Source: Thalassorhabdus alkalitolerans
GTDB lineage: Bacteria > Bacillota > Bacilli > Bacillales > Marinococcaceae
Length of the DNA: 64,000 nucleotides
Assembly (NCBI RefSeq): GCF_042656585.1
Contig: NZ_JBHSPG010000004.1
Direction: 5' to 3' (one strand)
In this document: positions 1-7,648 of the stretch, in pieces
How the letters are laid out: each line of letters starts with the position of its first letter
Position numbering within the stretch: the stretch's first letter is position 1
Made by a program: the position numbers and the translations under genes
Notes under the pieces: model-generated
Databases searched by the model: none
Seen by the model: the letters and a program-made list of their open reading frames with translations, nothing else
Told to the model about the DNA's origin: nothing

Positions 1-2
1 CT

Positions 3-737
3 TTTGAAGGTCCCCTTGACCTCTTGTTACATTTGATACAGCAGGCAGAAGTTGACATTTATAACATTCCTGTTTCAGAAATAACCGAGCAGTATCTCTT
101 GTACGTGCAGACGATGCAGGAGCTGGAATTGGATGTTGCCAGCGAATATCTAGTGATGGCTGCAACGCTGCTTGCTATCAAGAGTCAAATGCTCCTTCCA
201 AAGCAGGAAGAAATGATAGACGAAGAACTGACTGAGGATTGGGAGGAAGACCCCAGGGAAGAATTAATGAGCCAGCTGCTGGAATATAAGCGATTTAAAG
301 AGGCGGCGGGCACTTTAAAAAATCGTGAGGAACAAAGAAATCTTACATTTTCAAAGCCCCCGAGCACGATAGATAATAGCCAGACTTTAGAGGAAGATAA
401 AGAAATTGATACGAAACACCTTTCTTTATATGATATGATTCAAGCTTTTCAGAAGTTAAAAGAACGTGTCCGGTACAAAAAGCCTCGTCAGACGAAGATT
501 CGTTCCGAAGAAATTCCTTTAACTCAAAGGATGGACGAAATTCGGACATTGTTATCAAGACAAAAGGAACCTACAACTTTTTCAAAACTATTTGATTCCC
601 CTGATAAATCTCATATGGTTGTAACTTTTTTGGCGGTTTTGGAATTAATGAAAGCTCATTCCATCTCATGCATGCAGATGGATAATTTTGAGGACATCAT
701 TATTATAAGCAGAGAGGGGGAGATACAAGATGAGTAA
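3..737 (+). CDS. scpA: Segregation and condensation protein A, ScpA (5' partial)
   Basis: ScpA is the kleisin subunit that bridges SMC heads in the Smc-ScpAB condensin and so drives chromosome organisation and segregation. The reading frame is already open at the window edge: bases 3-23 encode FEGPLDL, the conserved start of the ScpA N-terminal domain, and continue into LLHLIQQAEVDIYNIPVSEI. The true start therefore lies about 10 codons upstream, outside the window. The C-terminal winged-helix part that binds the SMC head is complete. The stop overlaps the scpB start by 8 nt, indicating translational coupling. The family assignment is secure. Confidence 0.95.
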   Translation, partial: FEGPLDLLLHLIQQAEVDIYNIPVSEITEQYLLYVQTMQELELDVASEYLVMAATLLAIKSQMLLPKQEEMIDEELTEDWEEDPREELMSQLLEYKRFKEAAGTLKNREEQRNLTFSKPPSTIDNSQTLEEDKEIDTKHLSLYDMIQAFQKLKERVRYKKPRQTKIRSEEIPLTQRMDEIRTLLSRQKEPTTFSKLFDSPDKSHMVVTFLAVLELMKAHSISCMQMDNFEDIIIISREGEIQDE

Positions 738-1308
738 CAAGGATATGCTGTCGGTGCTCGAAGGACTCTTATTTGTATGCGGGGATGAAGGCCTAGCTGT
801 TCCGGATGCGGTAAAAGCGTTAGACGGAGATGCCGGGGAAGTGAAAGAAGCGCTCCGTCTCCTTTCAAGCAACTATGAAAATGAAGAACGTGGCCTGCAA
901 ATCAAGGAATTTGGCGACAGATTTTATATGATGACGAGAAAAGAACATGCTCCGTATTTTAAAAAACTGATTGACCAGTCAAGAAAAGGCAGTCTGTCAC
1001 AGGCTTCTCTTGAAACATTGGCTATCATTGCATATCAACAGCCCATCACAAGGGTGGAGATAGAAGAAATCCGGGGAGTGAAATCGGAGAAGCCGATGCA
1101 GACCCTGATTAGCAAAGGACTGGTTCAGGAAGCCGGAAGAGCGCAGAGTACAGGAAGGGCTATTTTGTATCAAACCACCCAGCGTTTTCTTGATGTTTTT
1201 GAACTTTCCTCTTTAGAAGAGCTTCCTCCGCTGCCTGAGGGAAAAGAAGAAAGTGAGGAAGAAGCAGACCTCTTCTTTGAAAGCTTTGAAGATACAATCA
1301 AGGAATAG
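730..1308 (+). CDS. scpB: Segregation and condensation protein B, ScpB
   Basis: ScpB dimerises and binds the linker of ScpA in the Smc-ScpAB complex. The 192-residue product is close to the usual length. It shows the two winged-helix domains of the family, with the signature ETLAIIAYQQPITRVEIEEIRG (here split over about residues 97-118) and the following SEKPMQTLISKGLVQEAGR. A very acidic tail (about residues 165-192, rich in Glu and Asp) is common in ScpB. The start lies inside the end of scpA. The gene appears to be last in this operon; the following gap carries a repeat rather than an obvious terminator. Confidence 0.95.
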   Translation: MSNKDMLSVLEGLLFVCGDEGLAVPDAVKALDGDAGEVKEALRLLSSNYENEERGLQIKEFGDRFYMMTRKEHAPYFKKLIDQSRKGSLSQASLETLAIIAYQQPITRVEIEEIRGVKSEKPMQTLISKGLVQEAGRAQSTGRAILYQTTQRFLDVFELSSLEELPPLPEGKEESEEEADLFFESFEDTIKE

Positions 1309-1321
1309 GTCATCCTGTCCT

Positions 1322-1443
1322 GGTGCCAGGCACACCTTTGCTTGTAATTGTAGTTCCTGTTGGATCAGGCGTGGGCTCTTATTTATGTTACAGCGTCCCA
1401 AGGTGCCAGGCACCTCCCATAAAATGGGACCTGTCAATTTAAG
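1322..1443. repeat. REP-like palindromic repeat pair in the scpB-sodF gap
   Basis: The 11-bp near-palindrome GTGCCAGGCAC occurs twice, at about 1323-1333 and 1403-1413. The second copy extends to the 15-bp palindrome AGGTGCCAGGCACCT (1401-1415). It is followed at once by a second hairpin, CCCAT-AAA-ATGGG. The pair lies in non-coding DNA. I recall similar GGTGCC/GGCACC elements as interspersed repeats in Bacillaceae genomes, but that is memory, not a search result. Confidence 0.5.
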
Positions 1444-1499
1444 AGAATGGGACAACTCGTCACTCCATAAGTTTTAAAATAGAGAAAGGAGTGAGGCTC

Positions 1500-2417
1500 T
1501 TGTCCCAGCGGGAAGAATGGAATGAGTATCTTTATCGTGTAAAAGAGTGGATGGATGATTTGGAAGAATATATATATCATTCAAGAGTAGATGTGCAAAG
1601 TGACAAGCAGGAAGAAGCGCCTATGGAAACGGAACTTTATCGCTTAAAAGAATCATGGCCGGAATCAATGGAAGAAGATAAGGAAAAGCTCGATTATTTC
1701 ATAGAGCAGGTAGGAAGAACAGCAAAAGCATATGAACAATTTCAGAGCGGAGCAAGTGTAACGACGGAAAGCAGAGGGGAGACTCAGGATTACGTGCCCC
1801 CTGGAGAACACCGCCTTCCTCCTTTGCCTTATTCCTACGATGCGTTAGAGCCAGTGATCTCTGAAGAAATTATGAGACTTCATCATAGTGAACATCACCA
1901 ATCTTATGTCGATGGATTAAATAAAGCAGAAGAAGAAATGCAAAGGGCAAGAGAAACGGGAGATTTTGAACTGTTGAGATATTGGGAAAGGGAAGCCGCC
2001 TTTAATGGTGCCGGCCACTATTTACACACCATTTTCTGGAATAATATGAGCCCTGCTGGCGGAGGAGAACCTGGTGGTGAGCTCAGAGATTTCATTAATA
2101 GAGACTTTGGCAGCTTCGAAGGATTTAAAGAGCATTTTAGTGAAGCTGCAAAAAAGGTCCAGGGTGTTGGGTGGGCTATCTTAGTGTGGGCGCCACGAGC
2201 CAGAAGACTTGAAATTCTCCAGGCTGAGAAGCATCATTATTTATCACAGTGGGACGTTATCCCTCTTTTAGTACTGGATGTCTGGGAGCATGCCTATTAC
2301 TTACAATACAAAACAGAAAAAGGGAATTACGTGGATAATTTCTGGCATGTCATTGATTGGGATGATGTGTCTGACAGGTTCGAAAAAGCCCGTCGTCTCC
2401 AGTGGGAGCCCTTTTAG
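1500..2417 (+). CDS. sodF: Iron/manganese superoxide dismutase with N-terminal extension (SodF-like)
   Basis: This enzyme would convert superoxide to hydrogen peroxide and oxygen. About 100 N-terminal residues form a charged, mostly helical extension of unknown role. The Fe/Mn SOD fold starts near residue 104 (HRLPPLPYSYDALEP). Metal ligands are visible as the His of LHHSEHHQSYV, the His of GAGHYLHTIFWNN, and Asp/His in LDVWEHAYYL. Extended SODs like this are known in Bacillus (SodF). The start is taken as TTG at 1500, because the strong ribosome-binding site AAAGGAGTGA (1485-1494) overlaps the upstream GTG at 1491. A hairpin terminator follows. Confidence 0.85.
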   Translation: MSQREEWNEYLYRVKEWMDDLEEYIYHSRVDVQSDKQEEAPMETELYRLKESWPESMEEDKEKLDYFIEQVGRTAKAYEQFQSGASVTTESRGETQDYVPPGEHRLPPLPYSYDALEPVISEEIMRLHHSEHHQSYVDGLNKAEEEMQRARETGDFELLRYWEREAAFNGAGHYLHTIFWNNMSPAGGGEPGGELRDFINRDFGSFEGFKEHFSEAAKKVQGVGWAILVWAPRARRLEILQAEKHHYLSQWDVIPLLVLDVWEHAYYLQYKTEKGNYVDNFWHVIDWDDVSDRFEKARRLQWEPF

Positions 2418-2463
2418 CACGTCTCCACGGATAGCTCGTTGTTTTCCCCATTCCACTAGGTAT

Positions 2464-2498
2464 AAATAACCCGTCTTCGTTGGAAGGCGGGTTATTTA
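2464..2498 (+). terminator. Rho-independent terminator after sodF
   Basis: The inverted repeat AAATAACCCG...CGGGTTATTT with an inner TCTT/AAGG extension closes a GC-containing stem and ends in T-rich DNA. It lies 47 bases after the sodF stop and before the SigG promoter of the next gene. Confidence 0.75.
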
Positions 2499-2515
2499 AT
2501 GGAAAAGTATGACGC

Positions 2516-2544
2516 GCATATTGTACTTGAATTATTCCATATTA
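2516..2544 (+). promoter_or_regulatory. SigG-type forespore promoter for the DUF1657 gene
   Basis: GCATA (2516-2520), 17 bases, then CATATTA (2538-2544) fits the known SigG pattern gHATR-N17/18-CATWHTA at every defined position. It sits 33 bases upstream of the DUF1657 start codon. It predicts expression in the forespore late in sporulation. Confidence 0.75.
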
Positions 2545-2576
2545 AATAAGGAATACGATAAAGGAGTGAGATAGGA

Positions 2577-2783
2577 ATGACCGTTGGAACACAAATTAAA
2601 CAAACATTAGCAGGTCTCAAAAGTGCACAAGCGAGTTTGGAGACCTTTGCTTTACAAACTGAAAATCAACAAGCAAAGCAAACATATCAAAACCTTGCGC
2701 AGCAAACTCAAAATATCGTGGACAGTTTAGATATGAGAATGAAGCAGGTGGAACAGGAAGAACCTCAATATTCACAGCAATAG
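2577..2783 (+). CDS. DUF1657 domain protein
   Basis: This 68-residue protein begins MTVGTQIKQTLAGLKSAQASLE and ends EEPQYSQQ, the typical opening and closing of DUF1657 proteins. They are predicted to be small all-alpha proteins, have no established biochemical activity, and are repeatedly found in spore-specific operons with DUF421 and SpoVA genes. It has a good ribosome-binding site (AAAGGAGTGA, 2561-2570) and its own SigG-type promoter and terminator, so it looks monocistronic. A second full copy lies at 6267-6473 and a fused copy at the end of the protein encoded at 6495-7358. Confidence 0.85.
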   Translation: MTVGTQIKQTLAGLKSAQASLETFALQTENQQAKQTYQNLAQQTQNIVDSLDMRMKQVEQEEPQYSQQ

Positions 2784-2800
2784 AATACAATGTGTCAATT

Positions 2801-2833
2801 ACCCAGGCTTTCTCTAAAAGCTGGGTTTTTTAT
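2801..2833 (+). terminator. Terminator after the DUF1657 gene
   Basis: ACCCAG-GCTTT-loop-AAAAG-CTGGGT (2801-2826) is followed by a run of T residues. It starts 18 bases after the stop codon. Confidence 0.8.
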
Positions 2834-3002
2834 TTTTTTCTTCTTGTAGCGTGGGGTAAAAAAATTTAAAACATATTACTCTCTTCTTCTTCGCTGACTT
2901 CTCGTCAGATTTGTTCCCCAAACCATTCCTTTTCTGAAAGACTCTTGAGAAAGCCAGGAAATGTAAGCTCATCCGAAGAGCCTTCCAGTACGAGTGAGCT
3001 TT

Positions 3003-3686
3003 TTAATCATATTTTTGTATGTGCAAAGGCAGGGACCCGTTCCATTCAGCATATAACACTCTTCTGATGTTAGGTATGCCGGCTTTGTTTAATTCATTCA
3101 AAATCTGGTCCTTAGTCCAGTTTATTTCTTTGAGGTTATCTTCCACCCACTCCCCATCTAGAATGACACTCATAGGAAGATAAGAAGAGGTTTTAGGTAT
3201 ATTTAAATCTTCTTTTGTTGGCGTGGCAGCACGATCTGCTTTCATAACGCTAACCGACCCATTCGCCTCTAAAATAGCATACTGTACATCTTTCAAGCTA
3301 AAAATATCCTTATCCCGGAGAAGGTGCTGCAGTTGGTTTAAGTCTAACTTATTGCTCTGTAACGCTTGATAATCTAATTGTCCGTTTCTAATTACAATCG
3401 TAGGTTTCCCTTCTAAAACATTTCTGGACCGTTTGAATTTCTGAGTGATTTTTTCAATTGTTGAAATGAGAACCGTCCAAACAAAGATGGCATAGAGAAC
3501 GTATGTCACATGAATCTCTTTATCATAAATTGCATTCCCAACAAGTTCACCTAAAACCAAAGCAGAAATAAAATCAAAGGGGGTAAGTTGGGTAATTTGA
3601 GTTTTACCTAAAAGCTTTGTAACCACTAAAAGAGCAAAGAAGCCTATGAGAAGTTCAACGGTTAAAAATCCATAATTTGTATTCAT
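3003..3686 (-). CDS. DUF421 (YetF/YrbG-type) membrane protein
   Basis: This 227-residue protein has about three N-terminal membrane helices (residues about 8-80) followed by a soluble YetF-type domain. Family features include LGKTQITQLTPFDFISALVLGE in the membrane part and ARNVLEGKPTIVIRNGQLD-like residues (here SRNVLEGKPTIVIRNGQLD) at the start of the soluble part, followed by LRDKDIFSLKDVQYAILEANG. DUF421 proteins are widespread in spore formers; several are forespore expressed and sit in the spore inner membrane, but no activity is firmly assigned. It is transcribed against its neighbours, between the DUF1657 gene and the spoVA-type operon. The start codon at 3686 is plausible; I see no convincing promoter. 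Confidence 0.85.
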   Translation of the reverse strand: MNTNYGFLTVELLIGFFALLVVTKLLGKTQITQLTPFDFISALVLGELVGNAIYDKEIHVTYVLYAIFVWTVLISTIEKITQKFKRSRNVLEGKPTIVIRNGQLDYQALQSNKLDLNQLQHLLRDKDIFSLKDVQYAILEANGSVSVMKADRAATPTKEDLNIPKTSSYLPMSVILDGEWVEDNLKEINWTKDQILNELNKAGIPNIRRVLYAEWNGSLPLHIQKYD

Positions 3687-3868
3687 ATTCCATCAACTTC
3701 CAAAGTGTTTTTTTATACTATTTCCCTCATTTGCCAAAAAATACAGGATTTACTCAAGAGTTTAAATTGATGAATGGACACAGAGTGGCAGATGTAATCG
3801 AAACGCTGTTCTTCAGACCAAAAAGAACAGCCCATCAGTTGATTTACAACATCTTCCAAATAAGAAAT

Positions 3869-3897
3869 ACATAAATGGAACTGAATTTTTCATACTA
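3869..3897 (+). promoter_or_regulatory. SigG-type forespore promoter for the spoVA-type operon
   Basis: ACATA (3869-3873), 17 bases, then CATACTA (3891-3897) matches the SigG consensus apart from the weakly conserved first base of the -35. It lies 34 bases before the lipoprotein start and would drive the whole 3932-7358 block, which has no internal terminator. Confidence 0.7.
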
Positions 3898-3931
3898 AAA
3901 GGAGAATGTAGATGGTTGGAGGTGCAGGTCA

Positions 3932-4393
3932 ATGAAATTGAAACACCTAACATGTGTACTGCTGCTTATCGCTTCCTTTGTTTTTATGACTGCTGGCTGC
4001 CAGCAGCCTCCTGAAATATCCGGACATACGGAAGTGTCACCGCCAGAGCCTGTTAAAAACGCTGCGGCACCGCTCCAGGCAAGGGCCGAGGAAGCCAAAG
4101 CCATAATTCGGGCTATGGAAGAAGTGACAGATGTTACAGCGGTAAGCTTTGAAAAAGAGCTTTATATTGCACCGCAAGTGAAGCACAGTGCCCGTTTACG
4201 TCTGAAAGAGATTAGAGAAGCCGGTCACAGGAAGCTCACCAAGCGCTGGCCTGGAATGACGATTTATTTGTCCACAGACCAGAAAGCCTATATGGAGCTT
4301 GAGAAACTAGAAAGAGAGGTACACCAGCGCCAGCTTAATAAAAGTGATATCAATAAACGATTAGGTAAAGTTCAAGAGTACATGAAGGGATAA
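3932..4393 (+). CDS. YhcN/YlaJ-family sporulation lipoprotein
   Basis: This 153-residue protein has a lipoprotein signal peptide ending in the lipobox TAGC with lipidated Cys23, so it should be anchored to the outer face of the forespore membrane. The mature part contains the YhcN/YlaJ-type core (VTDVTAVSFEKELYIAPQVKHSARLRLKEIREA), related to a short BON-like fold, and a charged helical tail. Such lipoproteins are found in spore inner membranes and as part of spoVA2mob-type operons. It has a strong ribosome-binding site GGAGGTG and is first in the operon, 16 bases before spoVAC. Function beyond spore localisation is unknown. Confidence 0.8.
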   Translation: MKLKHLTCVLLLIASFVFMTAGCQQPPEISGHTEVSPPEPVKNAAAPLQARAEEAKAIIRAMEEVTDVTAVSFEKELYIAPQVKHSARLRLKEIREAGHRKLTKRWPGMTIYLSTDQKAYMELEKLEREVHQRQLNKSDINKRLGKVQEYMKG

Positions 4394-4409
4394 CAAGGGG
4401 GATAATAAG

Positions 4410-4889
4410 GTGGCAAATGAAAAAAAGAAAAACCTTACACCAGCCCAGCAGGAATATCAAACACTGGCGAAAGGAAGAGAACCTGAACGGCCCGTTGTGC
4501 AGAACTGCATTCGTGCTTTTTGGGTCGGAGGCCTTATTTGTTTTGTAGGACAAGGGATTCAAACTTTTTTTCTTCATTTTTTTGATTTCAATGAGCAGAC
4601 GGCTGGCAATCCTACCGTTGCAGTGTTAATTATACTATCAATTTTGTTGACTGGATTTGGTGTATACGATCGCTTTGCTCAATATGCTGGAGCCGGGACA
4701 GCGGTTCCTGTTACTGGGTTTGCCAATGCCATGGCAAGTGCGGCCATCGAGCATAGGACGGAAGGATATGTCCTGGGAGTCGGCGGCAACATGTTTAAAC
4801 TGGCCGGTTCGGTAATTGTATTTGGAAGTGTCGCTGCCTTTTTTATCGCTCTCATCAGAACCATTCTTATACAGTGGGGGGGATTGTAA
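4410..4889 (+). CDS. spoVAC: Stage V sporulation protein AC, SpoVAC
   Basis: SpoVAC is a spore inner-membrane protein needed for uptake of Ca-dipicolinic acid during sporulation and its release in germination; it has been described as a mechanosensitive channel component. The 159-residue product has a short charged N-terminus (NLTPAQQEYQTLAKGREPERPV) and about four hydrophobic segments. It shows the family motifs FWVGGLICFVGQGIQ and GAGTAVPVTGFANAMASAAIEHRTEGYVLGVGGNMFKLAG. The start is GTG with a GGGGG-rich ribosome-binding site. The stop overlaps the spoVAD ATG (TAATG). SpoVAA, SpoVAB, SpoVAEa and SpoVAF are absent, as in the accessory spoVA operons. Confidence 0.95.
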   Translation: MANEKKKNLTPAQQEYQTLAKGREPERPVVQNCIRAFWVGGLICFVGQGIQTFFLHFFDFNEQTAGNPTVAVLIILSILLTGFGVYDRFAQYAGAGTAVPVTGFANAMASAAIEHRTEGYVLGVGGNMFKLAGSVIVFGSVAAFFIALIRTILIQWGGL

Positions 4890-5905
4890 TGTTAGCTGGC
4901 CGCCAGTCATGGGTGTTTGAAAGCAAACCGGCAATCATTTCAACAGGAGTCGTTGGCGGGCCATTTGAAGGAAAGGGACCGCTATGCAATGATTTTGACG
5001 CCCTTCATGAAGATTTGTGGATGGAACAGGATTCTTATGAAAAGGCTCAAAAAGTACTTATGGAGGAAGCGTTTCAATTTGCATTAGATAAGCAGGGTTT
5101 CTCCAAGGATCAAGTACAATTTGTCCTTGCTGGTGATTTAATAAACCAGATTACCGCGACAAGCTTTGCCTGCCGTACTTTAAGTATTCCGTATATAGGA
5201 TTATTCGGGGCTTGTTCTACTTCCATGGAAGGCTTGGCTCTATCTGCTTTCCTTGTTGATAATGGAGGAGCCAATAATATACTAACAGGGTCCGCGAGCC
5301 ATAATTCAGCCATTGAAAAACAGTTCAGGTACCCAACCGAGTATGGGTCACAAAAACCACCTACAGCCCAGTGGACAGTTACAGCAGGAGGAGCGGCTCT
5401 CCTCTCTTCGAGCGGCACTGGTCCTAGAGTGACCTCAGCGACGATCGGGAAGGTTGTGGATATGGGTTTGTCCGATCCCTTTAATATGGGCGGGGCCATG
5501 GCACCCGCAGCAGTTGATACGATTGAAGCCCATTTTAGAGATCTTGCTATTGAACCTGATTACTATGACTTAATTGTAACAGGTGACCTGGGAAAAGTAG
5601 GACGGCCTATCGCTTTAGATTTATTTGAAAAACATAACCTAAGTATTTCTGATGAAAAGTTTAAGGATTGCGGAATCATGATTTATTACGATGATCAGCC
5701 AGTGATCGCCGGGGGGAGTGGTTCCGGATGTTCTGCAGCCGTGCTATACGGCCATTTATTAAACCGAATGAGAAATGGGGATTTTAAGAGGATTCTCGTA
5801 GTGGCAACGGGCGCATTGCTATCTCCGTTGACCTTTCAGCAGAAAGAGAGTATTCCATGTATTGCGCATGCCGTAGCCATTGAAAGCGAGGGGGCAAAGG
5901 GATGA
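4889..5905 (+). CDS. spoVAD: Stage V sporulation protein AD, SpoVAD
   Basis: SpoVAD is the peripheral spore inner-membrane protein that binds dipicolinic acid; its fold is thiolase-like. The 338-residue product from the ATG at 4889 has the usual SpoVAD length and start (MLAGRQSWVFESKPAIISTGVVGGPFEGKGPL). It also shows GLFGACSTSMEGLALSA, the Cys-containing thiolase-like segment, and SGSGCSAAVLYGHLL near the C-terminus. I reject the in-frame GTG at 4874 because the G-run that acts as ribosome-binding site (4876-4882) lies downstream of it. It is coupled to spoVAC by TAATG and to spoVAEb by ATGA. Confidence 0.95.
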   Translation: MLAGRQSWVFESKPAIISTGVVGGPFEGKGPLCNDFDALHEDLWMEQDSYEKAQKVLMEEAFQFALDKQGFSKDQVQFVLAGDLINQITATSFACRTLSIPYIGLFGACSTSMEGLALSAFLVDNGGANNILTGSASHNSAIEKQFRYPTEYGSQKPPTAQWTVTAGGAALLSSSGTGPRVTSATIGKVVDMGLSDPFNMGGAMAPAAVDTIEAHFRDLAIEPDYYDLIVTGDLGKVGRPIALDLFEKHNLSISDEKFKDCGIMIYYDDQPVIAGGSGSGCSAAVLYGHLLNRMRNGDFKRILVVATGALLSPLTFQQKESIPCIAHAVAIESEGAKG

Positions 5906-6255
5906 CAATGTTCATTAGTGCTTTTATTGTCGGAGGCCTTATTTGTGTGATCGGGCAGCTTATGATGGATGTAGGAAAATTGACACCAGCTCATACATTG
6001 AGCTCATTAGTGGTCTTCGGTGCCATCCTCGATGGGCTTGGTTTATATGAGCCTCTTATTGACTTTGCAGGTGCCGGGGCCACTGTTCCCATCACAAGCT
6101 TTGGTAATGCTCTTGTCCATGGGGCTATGGCAGAAGCAGAACAGCATGGCATTGTAGGTGTGGTTACAGGTATTTTTGAGGTAACAAGTGCAGGTATTTC
6201 TTCAGCGATCATTTTCTCATTTATTGCAGCTTTAATTTTTAGACCAAAGGGTTAG
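5902..6255 (+). CDS. spoVAE: Stage V sporulation protein AEb, SpoVAEb
   Basis: This 117-residue integral membrane protein matches SpoVAEb, the third essential component of the minimal SpoVAC-AD-AEb dipicolinate channel module. It shows FIVGGLICVIGQLMMDVGKLTPAHTLSSLVVFGAILDGLG and the GAGATVPITSFGNALVHGAM motif, which parallels the SpoVAC motif, reflecting the known relationship between the two. The ATG overlaps the spoVAD stop (ATGA). A second ATG two codons on cannot be excluded. Three to four hydrophobic segments are visible. Confidence 0.93.
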   Translation: MTMFISAFIVGGLICVIGQLMMDVGKLTPAHTLSSLVVFGAILDGLGLYEPLIDFAGAGATVPITSFGNALVHGAMAEAEQHGIVGVVTGIFEVTSAGISSAIIFSFIAALIFRPKG

Positions 6256-6266
6256 GAGGAACCATA

Positions 6267-6473
6267 ATGACTGTTGCTTCCCAGGTAAAAGGTACGCTCG
6301 CACAGCTAAAAGGAATTGAAGCATCCTTGGAAAAGTATACGGCTGAATCTGAAAAAGCCGATCACAGAAAATTATTTCAGGACAACAAAGAGGTTGTAAG
6401 CCAGGTCATCGTCCAGATGGAGCAGCGAATATCTCTGCTTGAGCTGGAAGAACCCCAATATAAAGGGTTATAA
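6267..6473 (+). CDS. DUF1657 domain protein, operon copy
   Basis: This 68-residue protein is the same size as the DUF1657 protein at 2577 and shares its framework (MTVASQVKGTLAQLKGIEASLE ... EEPQYKGL). It lies 11 bases after spoVAEb with the ribosome-binding site AGGAGG. A DUF1657 gene directly downstream of spoVAEb is the known arrangement in spoVA2mob-type operons. Predicted all-alpha and soluble; function unknown. The relation of the two copies looks like an old duplication, since they differ at many positions. Confidence 0.87.
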   Translation: MTVASQVKGTLAQLKGIEASLEKYTAESEKADHRKLFQDNKEVVSQVIVQMEQRISLLELEEPQYKGL

Positions 6474-6494
6474 AACAAATAGGAGGTGTCATGG

Positions 6495-7358
6495 ATGCCT
6501 GGATGGGTAGAGGTGATGATTCGGTCCATTGTATTATTCGTATTAATTTTTCTGGTAGCAAAAATGTGGGTGCGAAAACCTGTCGGTGAGTGGAGCGCCT
6601 TTGAAGGGATGCTATCGATAGCAGCTGGTGGAGCTGCAGGAGTTTCAGCAGTTTATTTAGCTATTCCTCCTGCTTTTCCTGTTTTTGCTCTGCTGATTTG
6701 GGGATTTCTCCCACTTGCCCTTGCTAATCTTGCTCTTCGAAGCGAAACCTTTAGATATTGGTATGAAGGAAAGCCCGTTGCCGTTATTCAAGATGGCAAG
6801 ATATTAGAGGACCACATGAAAAAAAGCCACCTTTCATCTGATCAATTGTTAAGAAAGCTTAGAGAAAAGCAGGCATTTCAAGTGGCTGATGTAGAATTCG
6901 CTTTACTGGAACCTAATGGCGAGGTGAATGTTCTTCTTAAAAAAGAACAGCAGCCCCTGACTCCTAAAACAGCACAATTGGATGTTCCTTCTTTAAAAGA
7001 ACCAGAAACAATTGTCCAGGATGGGGAAATTAAAGATGAGGCACTGGCAAGAAGAGGGTATTCCAGAGAGTGGCTTCAAACAGAAGTAGAAAAGCTTGGG
7101 ATTACGATTGAAAATATTTTTTTAGCTCAAGTGGACGAACTTGGGGAGCTGCAAGTGGACCTGTTTGATGATAAGCTTCAGTCCCCGCAGCCTATAGAAA
7201 AACCCCTCTTCCTGTCAGCAGTAAAAAAGTGTCAGGCGGATCTGGAGGGGTATGCTCTGGCAACGGATGATCAACAGGCAAAAGCAATGTATAACAAGTC
7301 GGCAAAAGACCTTGAAAAAGTATTGAACGCGCTTTGTCCCATATTGTCACAAACGTAA
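6495..7358 (+). CDS. DUF421 membrane protein with C-terminal DUF1657-like domain
   Basis: This 287-residue protein closes the operon. It has about three membrane helices (residues about 3-75), a YetF-type soluble domain (FRYWYEGKPVAVIQDGKILEDHM, then LREKQAFQVADVEFALLEPNGEVNVL), and from about residue 235 a helical tail FLSAVKKCQADLEGYALATDDQQAKAMYNKSAKDLEKVLNALCPIL. That tail resembles the adjacent DUF1657 proteins in pattern, so I read it as a fused DUF1657 copy. The start is ATG 6495: the GTG at 6486 sits inside the ribosome-binding site AGGAGGTG (6481-6488). A strong terminator follows directly. Confidence 0.85.
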   Translation: MPGWVEVMIRSIVLFVLIFLVAKMWVRKPVGEWSAFEGMLSIAAGGAAGVSAVYLAIPPAFPVFALLIWGFLPLALANLALRSETFRYWYEGKPVAVIQDGKILEDHMKKSHLSSDQLLRKLREKQAFQVADVEFALLEPNGEVNVLLKKEQQPLTPKTAQLDVPSLKEPETIVQDGEIKDEALARRGYSREWLQTEVEKLGITIENIFLAQVDELGELQVDLFDDKLQSPQPIEKPLFLSAVKKCQADLEGYALATDDQQAKAMYNKSAKDLEKVLNALCPILSQT

Positions 7359-7398
7359 AAACAGGTTGTTGAGAAAGTTGTCTCAACAACCTGTTTTT
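7359..7398 (+). terminator. Strong terminator of the spoVA-type operon
   Basis: AACAGGTTGTTGAGA pairs with TCTCAACAACCTGTT across a 6-base loop, and a T-rich tail follows. It starts one base after the stop codon of the last operon gene. Confidence 0.9.
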
Positions 7399-7454
7399 AT
7401 CTTTAATAATCCAGTTATTCAGATACTTATAGTATAATATATAGTAAGAAATCG

Positions 7455-7631
7455 CTACCGACGGACGCTTTTACCTAAAGGTACAAGTGCGTCATCCGTT
7501 CAAGCTACATTTCATTCGCATGAACGGTGGCTTCTATGCAGCGGGCAGGGCCTCAGCCTCCTCGGGAAAATCACCCTGCGGGGTCTTCAGTTCCTGCTCT
7601 TCCCGCCGGAGTCGCCGTCTTTCGCTACTCA
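7455..7631. repeat. GC-rich intergenic repeat, copy A
   Basis: This non-coding, GC-rich block contains ACCTAAAGGTACAAGTGCG, then GAACGGTGGCTTCTA, then CTCGGGAAAATCACCCTGCG. The same three landmarks in the same order occur in copies B (42684-42855) and C (48422-48605). Short ORFs over it are spurious. The copy ends about 20 bases before the transposase relic. It resembles a Bacillaceae intergenic repeat family I remember, with no coding content. Confidence 0.6.
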
Positions 7632-7648
7632 AAAAAGGAGGATAACAC

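Noticed and set aside
2969..3003. Inverted repeat AAGCTCA/TGAGCTT at the end of the minus-strand DUF421 gene
   Set aside because: Long loop and the T-run is on the wrong strand for that gene.
3677..3874. Plus-strand ORF of 65 codons before the spoVA-type operon
   Set aside because: No ribosome-binding site; it overlaps the DUF421 start and ends in the SigG promoter region.
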